Origin: Burkholderiales bacterium
Lineage (GTDB): Bacteria; Pseudomonadota; Gammaproteobacteria; Burkholderiales; JABEVD01
Reading direction: 5' to 3'
Length of the DNA: 38,680 bases
NCBI GenBank assembly: GCA_013044025.1
Contig: JABEVD010000095.1
Location: 1-38,680, forward strand
Made by a program: the position numbers and the translations under genes
The notes under the pieces: model-generated
What the model was told of the DNA's origin: nothing
The model's database searches: none
The model's input: the letters and a program-made list of their open reading frames with translations, nothing else
Shown: one piece after another, positions 1 to 9,515 of the stretch
How the letters are laid out: every line of letters starts with the position of its first letter
How positions within the stretch are numbered: position 1 is the first letter of the stretch

Positions 1-20
1 AATCAAATCGGAGAACTAGA

Positions 21-96
21 TGGGGTGGCTGATGGGACTCGAACCCACGACAACAGGAATCACAATCCTGGACTCTACCAACTGAGCTACAGCCAC
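21..96 (-). tRNA. tRNA-His (anticodon GTG)
   Basis: Reverse complement reads GTGGCTGTAGCTCAGTTGGTAGAGTCCAGGATTGTGATTCCTG...GGTTCGAGTCCCATCAGCCACCCCA; cloverleaf with GTG anticodon and encoded CCA. Confidence 0.95.
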
Positions 97-117
97 CACT
101 GAAACAACACTAACAAC

Positions 118-194
118 TGGCGTGCCCGACAGGAATCGAACCTGTAACCCCCAGCTTAGAAGGCTGGTGCTCTATCCGGTTGAGCTACGGGCAC
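118..194 (-). tRNA. tRNA-Arg (anticodon TCT)
   Basis: Reverse complement GTGCCCGTAGCTCAACCGGATAGAGCACCAGCCTTCTAAGCTGG...GGTTCGATTCCTGTCGGGCACGCCA. Confidence 0.95.
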
Positions 195-213
195 AGTTAC
201 CGGGCACTATATC

Positions 214-290
214 TGGTCGGGGTGGAGAGATTTGAACTCCCGACATCCTGGTCCCAAACCAGGCGCGCTACCAGGCTACGCTACACCCCG
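214..290 (-). tRNA. tRNA-Pro (anticodon TGG)
   Basis: Reverse complement CGGGGTGTAGCGTAGCCTGGTAGCGCGCCTGGTTTGGGACCAGG...GTTCAAATCTCTCCACCCCGACCA. Confidence 0.95.
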
Positions 291-300
291 GAAAGGCGAG

Positions 301-329
301 ACTATACGCCGAGTCTGGAGAAACGTCAA
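301..329 (-). promoter_or_regulatory. sigma-70-type promoter for the tRNA cluster
   Basis: On the minus strand TTGACG (324-329), 17-nt spacer, TATAGT (301-306), about 10 nt upstream of tRNA-Pro; GC-rich discriminator CTCGCC. Confidence 0.7.
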
Positions 330-526
330 ATGCAGGATGCATCCTGATCCGGAAAAAGGCGCTGCGCCGGGAAAATCCGCGGCAGATTTGATATTGTTAC
401 GATAAAATGGATATTGGTGTAGACTTCGGTTTTTGCTCAGGTGCCGGAAGGGTCGGGCGAGGCGGGCCCGAACGATTGGCGGCCCAGGGCTGCAAGCTTG
501 TTCAATTGCCAGATAGTTAGGAAGAT

Positions 527-946
527 ATGATGTCCTCAGAAAAAGTGAAAATTCCGTACGTGCCAGAAGAAGGCGAGGAATACATGAATCCCAGGCAGCT
601 CATGCACTTTCGGAACCTTCTCGAAGGCATGAAGCAGGAACTCGCACTGGATATCGACAGGACCGTGCATACCATGCAGGACGAGGCAACCGTGTTCGCC
701 GATCCCAACGACAGGGCAAGTCAGGAATCGGACATGGCGCTCGAACTCCGAAGCCGCGACCGCGAACGCAAGCTGATCAAGAAGATCGACGAAATCATCG
801 CCAAGATCGATACCGAAGAATACGGCTACTGCGAAAGCTGCGGCGTGGAAATCGGACTCGGCAGGCTGGAGGTTCGCCCCACCGCAACGCTCTGCATCGA
901 TTGCAAGACCCTCGACGAGATCCGCGAAAAGCAGATCGCGAAATGA
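527..946 (+). CDS. dksA: RNA polymerase-binding transcription factor DksA
   Basis: 139 aa ORF; CESCG...CIDC zinc finger and DksA-like N-terminus (NPRQLMHFRNLL). Confidence 0.95.
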   Translation: MMSSEKVKIPYVPEEGEEYMNPRQLMHFRNLLEGMKQELALDIDRTVHTMQDEATVFADPNDRASQESDMALELRSRDRERKLIKKIDEIIAKIDTEEYGYCESCGVEIGLGRLEVRPTATLCIDCKTLDEIREKQIAK

Positions 947-955
947 TGCACGCCA

Positions 956-1462
956 ATGCATGAAGACGACGAAGAAGTAGAAGTACCCAGCAAATCGAGC
1001 AAAAAGCGCGAAATGCACGCGCTGCAGGACCTGGGCGAAGAACTGGTCGCGCTTTCGAAGGAGCGGCTCGAGGAAATCGAGCTTCCGGAAAAACTGCTCG
1101 ACGCCATCCGGGAAGCGAAAAGGCTCAACAGCTTCGGCGCGCAGAGACGGCAGATGCAGTACATCGGCAAGCTGATGCGCGAAGTCGATCCGGAAGAGAT
1201 CCGGAGAAAGCTCACTTTTTGGGATGCGCAATCGAAGGAAAATGCGGCAGAACTCCATCTCGTCGAACGCTGGAGGGAAAGGCTGCTGGAAGACGATTCA
1301 GCATTCGACGAATTCGCGAGATCCTACCCCGATTCCGACATCACCCGATTGAGGACGCTGGCGAGGAGCATTCTGAAGGACCGCGCCGCGGAAAAGCCTC
1401 CGAAACAGTACCGCCCCTTTTTCAGGATGTTGCGCGACACGATCAGGAAAGAGACGGACTAG
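956..1462 (+). CDS. darP: ribosome biogenesis factor DarP/YjgA (DUF615)
   Basis: 168 aa; SKSSKKREMHALQDLGEELVAL and FGAQRRQMQYIGKLMREVD are typical of the YjgA/DUF615 family. Confidence 0.9.
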   Translation: MHEDDEEVEVPSKSSKKREMHALQDLGEELVALSKERLEEIELPEKLLDAIREAKRLNSFGAQRRQMQYIGKLMREVDPEEIRRKLTFWDAQSKENAAELHLVERWRERLLEDDSAFDEFARSYPDSDITRLRTLARSILKDRAAEKPPKQYRPFFRMLRDTIRKETD

Positions 1463-1491
1463 GCTGCATGGAATTGGTGTAAAATTCCCCC

Positions 1492-2514
1492 ATGCTGAAC
1501 GAACGCGCCCAAGTACTGCTGAAAACCCTGGTCGAGCGATACATCGAGGAAGGCCAGCCGGTGGGTTCGCGTGCCCTCACACATTACTCCGGACTGGAAC
1601 TCAGCCCCGCCTCGATCCGCAACGTGATGGCCGATCTGGAGTCACTTGGTTTCGTATCGAGTCCGCACACTTCAGCGGGAAGGATCCCGACCGCGAAAGG
1701 CTACCGCTTCTTCGTCGACTCCCTGCTCGTGGTCAAACCGCTCGAAAAACGGGAAATCGAACAACTGGGCGGCAATCTCCAGCCGAACAACCCTGCGCGC
1801 CTCATCAATTCCGCATCGCAGCTCCTTTCCGAACTCACCCGTTTCACGGGGGTGGTGATGGCGCCCAAGCTGGATTCCTCCCCCTATCTGCGCCACATCG
1901 AATTCCTGCACCTTTCGGAGAAGCGCATCCTGCTCATCTATGTCACTTCCGACGGCGAAGTGCACAACCGGATCATCTTCACCGAGAGAAAATACACTTC
2001 TTCCGAACTGAGGGAGGCCTCCAATTTCCTGACCGAGAATTTCGCCGGCAAGACCCTGCAGCAGATCCACGGCAGGATCCGCGCCGAAGTGTCGGCGATC
2101 AGACAGGATGTGAGCGAACTCATGTCCGCCGTCGTGGATGAGGCTTCTTCTTCGAGCGAACCGGCCACAGGCGACTGCGTCATTTCCGGAGAAAGCAATC
2201 TGCTGCATGTCAGCGATCTTTCCTCGAACCTCTCCCGCCTCAGAAACCTGTTCGATCTGTTCGAAAAGAAAACCGCCCTGCTGCAACTGCTCGACGCGGG
2301 AAGAAAAGCACAGGGCGTGCAGATCTTCATCGGCAGCGAATCCGGCCTGGGACAACTCGACGAATGCAGCGTGATCGCAGCCCCCTACCATTCGGAAGAC
2401 AGGATCGTGGGCACGCTCGCCGTGATCGGGCCCAAACGCATGGCCTACGAAAGAATCATACCGATCGTCGATGATACGGCAAAACTCCTGAGCGGAGCAC
2501 TCTCACAGACATGA
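1492..2514 (+). CDS. hrcA: heat-inducible transcription repressor HrcA
   Basis: 340 aa; [49 protein letters not shown]; upstream of grpE-dnaK-dnaJ. Confidence 0.97.
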   Translation: MLNERAQVLLKTLVERYIEEGQPVGSRALTHYSGLELSPASIRNVMADLESLGFVSSPHTSAGRIPTAKGYRFFVDSLLVVKPLEKREIEQLGGNLQPNNPARLINSASQLLSELTRFTGVVMAPKLDSSPYLRHIEFLHLSEKRILLIYVTSDGEVHNRIIFTERKYTSSELREASNFLTENFAGKTLQQIHGRIRAEVSAIRQDVSELMSAVVDEASSSSEPATGDCVISGESNLLHVSDLSSNLSRLRNLFDLFEKKTALLQLLDAGRKAQGVQIFIGSESGLGQLDECSVIAAPYHSEDRIVGTLAVIGPKRMAYERIIPIVDDTAKLLSGALSQT

Positions 2515-3578
2515 CATACAAACCCGAACCACCCCACCGGCACGGCCAACGGAAAAAGGTCGCCATCCTGCTCGTCAATCTCGGCACGCCGGAAGCGCCC
2601 ACCGCGACCGCGCTGAAACCCTACCTGCGCGAATTCCTCTCGGACCCGAGGGTCGTCGAGATCCCGAGACTGCCCTGGTGGCTGATCCTGAACGCTTTCA
2701 TCCTCACCACGAGACCGGCGGAATCCGCGAAGAAATACGCAAAGATCTGGACGCCGGAGGGCTCCCCACTGAAAGTCCATACCGAAAGACAGGCGAAGCT
2801 GCTCGCCTCGAAGATGGAAGGAACGATCGTCGATCATGCGATGCGTTATGGAAATCCTTCCATCGAATCGAAGCTGGGCGAACTGAAAGCGCTGGGATGC
2901 GACCGGGTGCTGATCCTCCCCCTCTATCCTCAATATGCGGCAAGCTCTTCCGGGACCGTCTACGACGCCGTATTCTCCGCCACGAAATGCATGAGGAACC
3001 CGCCCGAAATCCGCATCATCAAGCATTTCCACGACCACCCCGGATACATTGCTGCGCTTGCCGAAAACATTTCGAATTACTGGAAGGTGCATGGCGAGCC
3101 GGAAAAGCTGGTGATGAGCTTTCACGGCGTGCCGCGCCGCACCCTCGATCTCGGCGACCCCTACCACTGTGAATGCCAAAAAACCGCAAGGCTGGTCGCA
3201 AAAGCGCTGGGGCTGGACGAAGACCGCTATATCGTGAGCTTCCAGTCGCGCTTCGGCCGCGCGAAATGGCTGGAACCCTATACGGTCGAAGTGCTGGAAA
3301 AGCTCGGCAAGGAAAAATGCGGCCGGGTCGACGTGGCCTGCCCGGGTTTCGTCTCCGACTGCCTCGAGACGCTCGAGGAAATCGACATGGAAGTCAGGAC
3401 CTCCTTTCTCAACGCAGGCGGCGGACAATTCCGCTACATTCCCGCATTGAACGAGAGCGAAGGCTGGATGCGCGCCCTCGCGGACATCGCGCAGGAGAAC
3501 CTGCAGGGATGGAATTTTCCGGAAAGCGAGGATCCTGCGGCAAGGGAGCGCGCCCTGAAAATGGGGGCGAAGGATTAA
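2511..3578 (+). CDS. hemH: ferrochelatase
   Basis: 355 aa; [68 protein letters not shown]; overlaps hrcA by 4 nt (ATGA). Confidence 0.97.
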   Translation: MTYKPEPPHRHGQRKKVAILLVNLGTPEAPTATALKPYLREFLSDPRVVEIPRLPWWLILNAFILTTRPAESAKKYAKIWTPEGSPLKVHTERQAKLLASKMEGTIVDHAMRYGNPSIESKLGELKALGCDRVLILPLYPQYAASSSGTVYDAVFSATKCMRNPPEIRIIKHFHDHPGYIAALAENISNYWKVHGEPEKLVMSFHGVPRRTLDLGDPYHCECQKTARLVAKALGLDEDRYIVSFQSRFGRAKWLEPYTVEVLEKLGKEKCGRVDVACPGFVSDCLETLEEIDMEVRTSFLNAGGGQFRYIPALNESEGWMRALADIAQENLQGWNFPESEDPAARERALKMGAKD

Positions 3579-3583
3579 AGGCA

Positions 3584-3612
3584 CTTGAAATCCGGACCGA
3601 AGCCTCCATTTA
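3584..3612 (+). promoter_or_regulatory. sigma-32 (RpoH)-type heat-shock promoter upstream of grpE
   Basis: CTTGAAA (3584-3590), 13-nt spacer, CTCCATTTA (3604-3612), close to the consensus CTTGAAA-N13-CCCCATNTA; followed by SD AGGAGG and the grpE ATG. Confidence 0.8.
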
Positions 3613-3640
3613 CAAGACCAACCAATCAGGAGGACCACAG

Positions 3641-4138
3641 ATGCAGGAAGAGCAGAACCCAGAAATCCATGAGGTAGCAGAAGGAACCGGCATGGAAGAG
3701 CTCCTGAAGCAGGCGGAACTCGCCGTACAGGAGCACCGCGATGCCTGGCTGAGAGCCAGGGCGGAAGCGGACAATGTCAGGAAGCGCGCGCAGCTCGACA
3801 TCGCCAATGCGCACAAATACGCCATCGAAAATTTCTCCACCGATCTGCTTTCCGTGAAGGACAGCCTGGAATCCGCGCTTGCAGTGGAAAAGGCAACCAT
3901 CGAAAGCATGAAGGATGGCGTCGAACTCACGCTGAAGCAGCTTGCTTCCGTATTCGCCAAATACCGTATCGAGGAAATCAATCCTCTCGGAGAAAAGTTC
4001 GACCCGCACCACCACCAGGCGATCAGCATGCTTCCCTCGGATCAGCCGGCCAATACGGTGATCCAGGTATTGCAAAAGGGATACAGGCTGAACGAGCGGA
4101 TCATTCGCCCCGCGCTCGTCATCGTGGCGCAGGGTTGA
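3641..4138 (+). CDS. grpE: nucleotide exchange factor GrpE
   Basis: ORF 3173-4138 trimmed to the ATG at 3641 ([12 protein letters not shown]...), preceded by [32 protein letters not shown] and [15 protein letters not shown] are GrpE hallmarks. Confidence 0.95.
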   Translation: MQEEQNPEIHEVAEGTGMEELLKQAELAVQEHRDAWLRARAEADNVRKRAQLDIANAHKYAIENFSTDLLSVKDSLESALAVEKATIESMKDGVELTLKQLASVFAKYRIEEINPLGEKFDPHHHQAISMLPSDQPANTVIQVLQKGYRLNERIIRPALVIVAQG

Positions 4139-4161
4139 AAATTCCGCCCTGAACCACATAT
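4134..4161 (+). promoter_or_regulatory. sigma-32-like promoter upstream of dnaK
   Basis: GTTGAAA (4134-4140), 13-nt spacer, CCACATAT (4154-4161), same spacing as the grpE element; -35 overlaps the grpE stop codon. Confidence 0.55.
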
Positions 4162-4196
4162 ACGATACAAATCAACCAATCTGAAGGATAGACATA

Positions 4197-6089
4197 ATGG
4201 GAAAGATCATCGGCATCGACCTGGGAACCACCAATTCCTGCGTCGCGATCATGGAAGGCGGCAAGCAGAAAGTCATCGAGAATGCTGAAGGGACCAGAAC
4301 CACTCCCTCCATCGTGGCCTACACCGAAGAAGGAGAAATCCTGGTCGGCGCACCTGCCAAGCGCCAGGCGGTCACCAACCCCCAGAACACCCTTTTCGCA
4401 GTGAAGCGCCTCATCGGACGCCGCTTCGCCGAAAACACGGTGCAGAAGGATGTGGCCCTGATGCCCTACAAGGTCATCAAGGCGGACAACGGAGATGCAT
4501 GGGTCGAGGTTCGCGGCAGGAAAATCGCGCCGCCCGAAGTTTCCGCGCAAGTCCTGATGAAGATGAAGAAAACCGCGGAAGACTACCTTGGCGAGACTGT
4601 CACCGAAGCGGTCATCACCGTACCGGCCTATTTCAACGATTCGCAGCGTCAGGCGACCAAGGATGCAGGCAGGATCGCAGGACTCGAAGTCAAGCGCATC
4701 ATCAACGAACCGACCGCTGCCGCCCTCGCTTTCGGCATGGACAAGAAGGAAGGCGATCGCAAGATCGCGGTCTATGACCTGGGCGGCGGAACCTTCGACA
4801 TTTCCATCATCGAGATTGCGGAAATCGACGGCGAGCACCAGTTCGAGGTGCTTTCCACCAACGGCGACACTTTCCTGGGCGGCGAAGATTTCGACCAGCG
4901 CATCGTCGACTACCTCGCAGACGAATTCAAGCGCGAACAGGGAATCGACCTCAAGAACGACAAGCTCGCGCTGCAGCGCCTGAAGGAAGCTGCGGAAAAA
5001 GCCAAGATCGAGCTGTCTTCCTCGCAGCAGACCGAAATCAACCTGCCCTACATCACGGCTGACGCGACCGGTCCCAAGCATCTCGCCATGAAGATCACCC
5101 GCGCCAAGTTCGAAAGCCTGGTGGAAGATCTCATCGAGCGCACCGTCGAGCCCTGCAAGATCGCGATCAAGGATGCAGGCGTCAGCATTTCCGACATCGA
5201 GGACGTGATCCTGGTGGGCGGGCAGACCCGCATGCCCAAGGTTCAGGAAAAGGTTCGCGAATTCTTCGGCAAGGAGCCCAGGAAGGACGTGAATCCGGAC
5301 GAGGCGGTCGCTGTGGGTGCAGCGATCCAGGGCGGCGTGCTGCAGGGCGAAGTGAAGGACGTGCTGCTGCTCGACGTCACGCCCCTTTCGCTCGGCATCG
5401 AAACCCTGGGCGGAGTGATGACCAAGCTGATCCAGAAAAACACCACCATCCCGACCAAGGCTACCCAGATTTTCTCCACAGCGGAAGACAGCCAGACCGC
5501 GGTGACCATTCATGTGCTGCAGGGCGAGCGCGAAGTCGCCAGCGGCAACAAGAGCCTCGGACAGTTCAACCTGACCGACATCCCGCCCTCCCCGCGCGGC
5601 ATGCCGCAAATCGAAGTCACTTTCGACATCGACGCGAACGGCATCCTGCATGTCTCTGCGAAGGACAAGGCCACAGGCAAGGAAAACAATATCAAGATCC
5701 AGGCGAGCTCCGGCCTCTCTGACGACGAAATCGATCGCATGGTGAAGGATGCGGAAGCCCATGCCGCAGAGGACCGCGAGGCGCTCGAAGTGGTCGAAGC
5801 CAGAAACCAGTGCGATGCGATGATCCATTCCATCCGCAGGATGCTCACCGAGCATGGCTCCAAGCTTTCCCCTTCGGAAGTGAGTTCGATCGAAAAAGCC
5901 ATCGCCGATGCGGAACAGGCAGTCAAGGGCAATGACAAGCACGAAATGCATGCGCGTATGGAAGCGCTGAAGACCGCCTCGCAGAAGCTCGCCGAAGTGC
6001 TGCAGCAGCAGGGCAATGCTGCCGGCGGCTCGGGATCCGATTCGGACGTGGTCGATGCGGAATTCGAGGAAGTCAACGACAAAAAATGA
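4197..6089 (+). CDS. dnaK: molecular chaperone DnaK (Hsp70)
   Basis: 630 aa; [46 protein letters not shown]. Confidence 0.99.
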   Translation: MGKIIGIDLGTTNSCVAIMEGGKQKVIENAEGTRTTPSIVAYTEEGEILVGAPAKRQAVTNPQNTLFAVKRLIGRRFAENTVQKDVALMPYKVIKADNGDAWVEVRGRKIAPPEVSAQVLMKMKKTAEDYLGETVTEAVITVPAYFNDSQRQATKDAGRIAGLEVKRIINEPTAAALAFGMDKKEGDRKIAVYDLGGGTFDISIIEIAEIDGEHQFEVLSTNGDTFLGGEDFDQRIVDYLADEFKREQGIDLKNDKLALQRLKEAAEKAKIELSSSQQTEINLPYITADATGPKHLAMKITRAKFESLVEDLIERTVEPCKIAIKDAGVSISDIEDVILVGGQTRMPKVQEKVREFFGKEPRKDVNPDEAVAVGAAIQGGVLQGEVKDVLLLDVTPLSLGIETLGGVMTKLIQKNTTIPTKATQIFSTAEDSQTAVTIHVLQGEREVASGNKSLGQFNLTDIPPSPRGMPQIEVTFDIDANGILHVSAKDKATGKENNIKIQASSGLSDDEIDRMVKDAEAHAAEDREALEVVEARNQCDAMIHSIRRMLTEHGSKLSPSEVSSIEKAIADAEQAVKGNDKHEMHARMEALKTASQKLAEVLQQQGNAAGGSGSDSDVVDAEFEEVNDKK

Positions 6090-6098
6090 CCCTGACCG

Positions 6099-6120
6099 GA
6101 TGGCGGGGTAACCCGCCATC
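6099..6120 (+). other. perfect 9-bp intercistronic hairpin with GTAA tetraloop between dnaK and dnaJ
   Basis: GATGGCGGG-GTAA-CCCGCCATC; no following T-tract; ends 9 nt before the dnaJ ATG. Confidence 0.85.
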
Positions 6121-6129
6121 GACCTGAAA

Positions 6130-7242
6130 ATGACCAAAAAAGACTATTACGAAATACTTGGCATCGGCAGGGATGCTTCCGAGGAGGATATCAAGAAGTC
6201 CTACCGGAAGCTTGCCATGAAATTCCATCCTGACCGGAACCCGGACGATCCCAAGGCGGAAGAGCAGTTCAAGGAAGCCAAGGAAGCTTACGAGACCCTT
6301 TCCGATCCGAAAAAGCGCGCCACCTACGACCAGTTCGGGCACGCAGGATTCGAACCGGGCGCGGGCGGTTTCGGCGGTGGATTCTCGGGCGGATTCGCAG
6401 ATGCATTCGGCGACATCTTCGGCGATATTCTGGGCGGGCGCGGCAGAAGCAATGTCTACCGCGGCGCAGACCTTCAGTACAACCTGGAAATCACGCTGGA
6501 GGAAGCGGCTCGCGGAACCGAGACCAAGCTCAGGATCCCCACCATGGATTCCTGCGAAACCTGCAAGGGTAGCGGAGCGAAGCCGGGAACGCAGCCTGTC
6601 ACCTGCCCCACCTGCGGCGGCCATGGCCAGGTCAGGATCCAGCAGGGTTTCTTTTCGATCCAGCAAGCCTGTCCGAAATGCCAGGGGAGCGGCAAGATCG
6701 TCACCAATCCTTGCGGCGACTGCGGCGGATCCGGACGGGTGAAGCGTCACAAGACGCTTTCCGTGAAGATTCCGGTCGGCGTGGACGAAGGAGACAGGAT
6801 CCGGCTAACAGGCGAAGGCGAAGCGGGCGTCAACGGAGGACCTCCCGGAGATCTCTATGTCGTCATCCACCTGAAATCCCACCCCATCTTCAGGCGCGAG
6901 CACAACGATCTGCATTGCGAAATGCCGATCAGCTTCGGCACGGCAGCACTTGGAGGCGAAATCGAGGTTCCCACTCTGGACGGAAACGTGAAGCTCAAGG
7001 TTTCCCCGGAAACGCAGAGCGGAAAAGTGATGAGGATCCGCGGCAAGGGAATCAAGGGGGTGAGAAGCTCCAGCATCGGAGACATCCTGTGCCATCTCGT
7101 GGTCGAAACGCCGCTCAACCTCACCGATCGACAGAAGGAACTGCTGAAGGAATTCGATTCCATCAGCCACGAAAACCGCTCCCGCCACATCCCGAAATCG
7201 GAATCGTGGATGGACAAGGTCAAGTCCTTTTTCACGGAATAA
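6130..7242 (+). CDS. dnaJ: molecular chaperone DnaJ (Hsp40)
   Basis: 370 aa; J domain ([39 protein letters not shown] motif), G/F region, four CxxCxGxG zinc motifs. Confidence 0.98.
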   Translation: MTKKDYYEILGIGRDASEEDIKKSYRKLAMKFHPDRNPDDPKAEEQFKEAKEAYETLSDPKKRATYDQFGHAGFEPGAGGFGGGFSGGFADAFGDIFGDILGGRGRSNVYRGADLQYNLEITLEEAARGTETKLRIPTMDSCETCKGSGAKPGTQPVTCPTCGGHGQVRIQQGFFSIQQACPKCQGSGKIVTNPCGDCGGSGRVKRHKTLSVKIPVGVDEGDRIRLTGEGEAGVNGGPPGDLYVVIHLKSHPIFRREHNDLHCEMPISFGTAALGGEIEVPTLDGNVKLKVSPETQSGKVMRIRGKGIKGVRSSSIGDILCHLVVETPLNLTDRQKELLKEFDSISHENRSRHIPKSESWMDKVKSFFTE

Positions 7243-7247
7243 CATTT

Positions 7248-7272
7248 CCGCCACGCAAGTGGCGGATTTTTT
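7248..7272 (+). terminator. rho-independent terminator after dnaJ
   Basis: CCGCCAC-GCAA-GTGGCGG followed by ATTTTTT, 6 nt after the dnaJ stop. Confidence 0.92.
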
Positions 7273-7436
7273 CATACGGCCCCGAATCCGATCAGATTGT
7301 CGATCAAGGCCTCCGCCATCATCCAGTCGGCAGCAGGATCGGCAGGCTCTTCCCTCCTTCTCCTCTCCTCACCGAGGAAATAGGCCTTTTCTGAAATCAA
7401 TGCATAACGCTTGTGCGGGGAAAGCTCCTCGTCCAT
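7272..7436 (-). CDS. small DUF2934-like protein (hypothetical)
   Basis: MDEELSPHKRYALISEKAYFLGEERRRREEPADPAADWMMAEALIDNLIGFGAV resembles the DUF2934 pattern (I..RAY.L.E.RG....DWL.AE). ORF track extends to a TTG start at 7457. Confidence 0.55.
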   Translation of the reverse strand: MDEELSPHKRYALISEKAYFLGEERRRREEPADPAADWMMAEALIDNLIGFGAV

Positions 7437-7511
7437 CCCCTCATCGACCCTTGCCAATTCTGTTCTCCGCAGATGTGTCTATAAGATATATAGCACAACC
7501 TTCCGGAAACG

Positions 7512-8054
7512 CTACCAGGAGCCGGAAAGAATTCTTTCCGCCCAGAACAGTCCTGAAACGGTCTTGCCATCAGAAATCTCGCCGCATCGCACCATTTCCA
7601 GCGCGTCTCCAAGCGAAATCTCGACATTCTCGAGAAATTCCTCTTCGTCCGTTTGCTTTCCTGCGTGGCTCAGGTTTTCCGCGATGAAATAGACGAGACG
7701 CTCGTCCGAATAGCCTATGCAGGGATGAACGGTCGCGATTTCGCGGAAATCGCTCGCTTCATATCCGGTCTCCTCGCGAAGCTCCCTTCTCGCGCATTCG
7801 AGCGGCGTCTCGCCGGGATCGATCTTTCCTGCAGGAAGCTCCAGAAAAGTGCGATCCAGCGGATACCTGAACTGGCGCACCATGAGCAGATTGCCATGCG
7901 GATTGATGGCAATGATGACGGAAGCTCCGGGATGGCGGATATATTCCCGGAAAGCCAGATTTCCGTCAGGAAGCTTCACGCTGTCCCTTCTCACCTTGAG
8001 AAGGCCCCCGTCGTAGACGAGGGCGGAATCGATCCTGGATTCCCGAAGGGACAT
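7512..8054 (-). CDS. NUDIX hydrolase, ADP-ribose pyrophosphatase-like
   Basis: [16 protein letters not shown]...; NUDIX box GKIDPGETPLECARRELREETGYEA; start overlaps the nuoN stop (TGATG), so the 294 aa ORF is trimmed here. Confidence 0.92.
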   Translation of the reverse strand: MSLRESRIDSALVYDGGLLKVRRDSVKLPDGNLAFREYIRHPGASVIIAINPHGNLLMVRQFRYPLDRTFLELPAGKIDPGETPLECARRELREETGYEASDFREIATVHPCIGYSDERLVYFIAENLSHAGKQTDEEEFLENVEISLGDALEMVRCGEISDGKTVSGLFWAERILSGSW

Positions 8055-9502
8055 CAGAATCCGGCTGACTGGATGGATTGCGCGCAGAGCGCCATCAGGG
8101 ACGAAGGTAGAATACCGAGCAGCAACATGGCCAGGCCGTTGACGCCGAGCAGGATGCGGCAATCCGAAGTACCCACGATCGGAGAATGATCCACGGGCGC
8201 GTCGAAATACATCAGTTTGACGATCCTGAGATAATAGAATGCGCCGATCAGGGAGAACATCACGGCGGCGATCACGATGCCGAGATGTCCTGCATTGAGC
8301 GCTGCCTGCAGCACGGAAAACTTGGCATAGAACCCGACAGTGGGCGGAATGCCCGCCATCGAGAACATCAGCAACAGCATGACGAAAGCATGCCATGGGC
8401 TCCTGGCATTGAGTCCGCGATAGTCGTCGAGATTGTCCGCTTCGAACCCTTCCCTGGAGAGCAGCATGATCATGCCGAAACCGCCCAGAGTCATCAAAGC
8501 ATAGATGAGCACATAGAACATCGCCGAGCTGTATCCGTTCACGGTTCCGCTCAGAATCCCGAGCAGCAGAAAGCCCATGTGGGAAATGGTTGAATAGGCG
8601 AGCATTCTCTTCAGGTTGGTCTGCGCGATCGCGGTGATGTTGCCAAGGCCCATGGAAAGCACGGAAAGGATCGCAAGCATCTGCGACCAGTCATGAACCA
8701 GGGGCTGCAATCCTCCCGCGAGGATCCTCAACACGAAAGCGAACGCGGCGAGCTTCGGGGCGGAGCCGATGAAGAGCGTGATCGCAGTGGGCGCGCCGTG
8801 ATAGACGTCCGGGATCCACATGTGAAAAGGAACCGCGCCGAGCTTGAAACCGAGTCCGGCCACCACGAACACCACGCCGAACACCAGCACATTGTTGTTC
8901 GCCTGACCGCTGCGAATGACTTCCAGGATGCGCGATACATCGAGGCTGCCGGTCGCGCCATACAGCATCGACATGCCATACAGGAGCAAGCCCGATGCGA
9001 GCGCGCCCAGCACGAAATACTTCATCGCAGCTTCGGTCGATATGGACGAATCGCGCTGCAGCGCCACCATCGCATACAGGCTGAGGGACATCAGTTCCAG
9101 ACCGAGATACAGGGTGAGGAAATTGCTCGCGGAAATCATCACCAGCATGCCGAGGGTGGTGAAAAGCGTGAGGGTGTAGAACTCCCCGCGGAAAAGCCCG
9201 CGCTTTTGCAGATAATCGCGGGAATAGCTGAGCAGGATCATCACGCTGAGAAAGGTGCCGACCTTGAGCACCGAAGTCATCATGTCGCTCACGTACATGC
9301 CGCTGAAGGTGTGGACCGGGCTCATGTGGGCAGTCATGATCGTGACGACCACTGAAATTGCGAGCGCCCCCTGCGTGAGCAGATAGGTCGTGAAACGCTT
9401 CGCATCCTCGATGAAGAGATCCACCACCAGGATGGCCGACAAGGCGCAGAGCAGGAAAATTTCTGGAAGCGCTGGAGTGAAATCAGGCACGGAAAAATTC
9501 AT
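8054..9502 (-). CDS. nuoN: NADH-quinone oxidoreductase subunit N
   Basis: 482 aa polytopic antiporter-like protein; [19 protein letters not shown]; last nuo gene in order. Confidence 0.96.
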   Translation of the reverse strand: MNFSVPDFTPALPEIFLLCALSAILVVDLFIEDAKRFTTYLLTQGALAISVVVTIMTAHMSPVHTFSGMYVSDMMTSVLKVGTFLSVMILLSYSRDYLQKRGLFRGEFYTLTLFTTLGMLVMISASNFLTLYLGLELMSLSLYAMVALQRDSSISTEAAMKYFVLGALASGLLLYGMSMLYGATGSLDVSRILEVIRSGQANNNVLVFGVVFVVAGLGFKLGAVPFHMWIPDVYHGAPTAITLFIGSAPKLAAFAFVLRILAGGLQPLVHDWSQMLAILSVLSMGLGNITAIAQTNLKRMLAYSTISHMGFLLLGILSGTVNGYSSAMFYVLIYALMTLGGFGMIMLLSREGFEADNLDDYRGLNARSPWHAFVMLLLMFSMAGIPPTVGFYAKFSVLQAALNAGHLGIVIAAVMFSLIGAFYYLRIVKLMYFDAPVDHSPIVGTSDCRILLGVNGLAMLLLGILPSSLMALCAQSIQSAGF

Positions 9503-9515
9503 TCGATGTCCCTAT

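Noticed and set aside
1460-1500. sigma-32 -10-like CCCCATGCT at the hrcA start
   Set aside because: The motif contains the hrcA ATG itself and lacks a proper CTTGAAA -35, so a start there would exclude the start codon.
3173-3640. N-terminal extension of the grpE ORF through hemH
   Set aside because: Out-of-frame overlap with hemH; the real grpE start at 3641 has a strong SD.
1463-4196. CIRCE element (TTAGCACTC-N9-GAGTGCTAA) near hrcA, grpE or dnaK
   Set aside because: Looked for in the intergenic stretches and not seen; sigma-32-like promoters are present instead, so HrcA probably acts elsewhere (e.g. groESL).
4119-6137. 672 aa minus-strand ORF antisense to dnaK
   Set aside because: Shadow ORF of a conserved GC-rich gene; the sense frame is clearly DnaK and the antisense product has low-complexity composition with no recognisable family.
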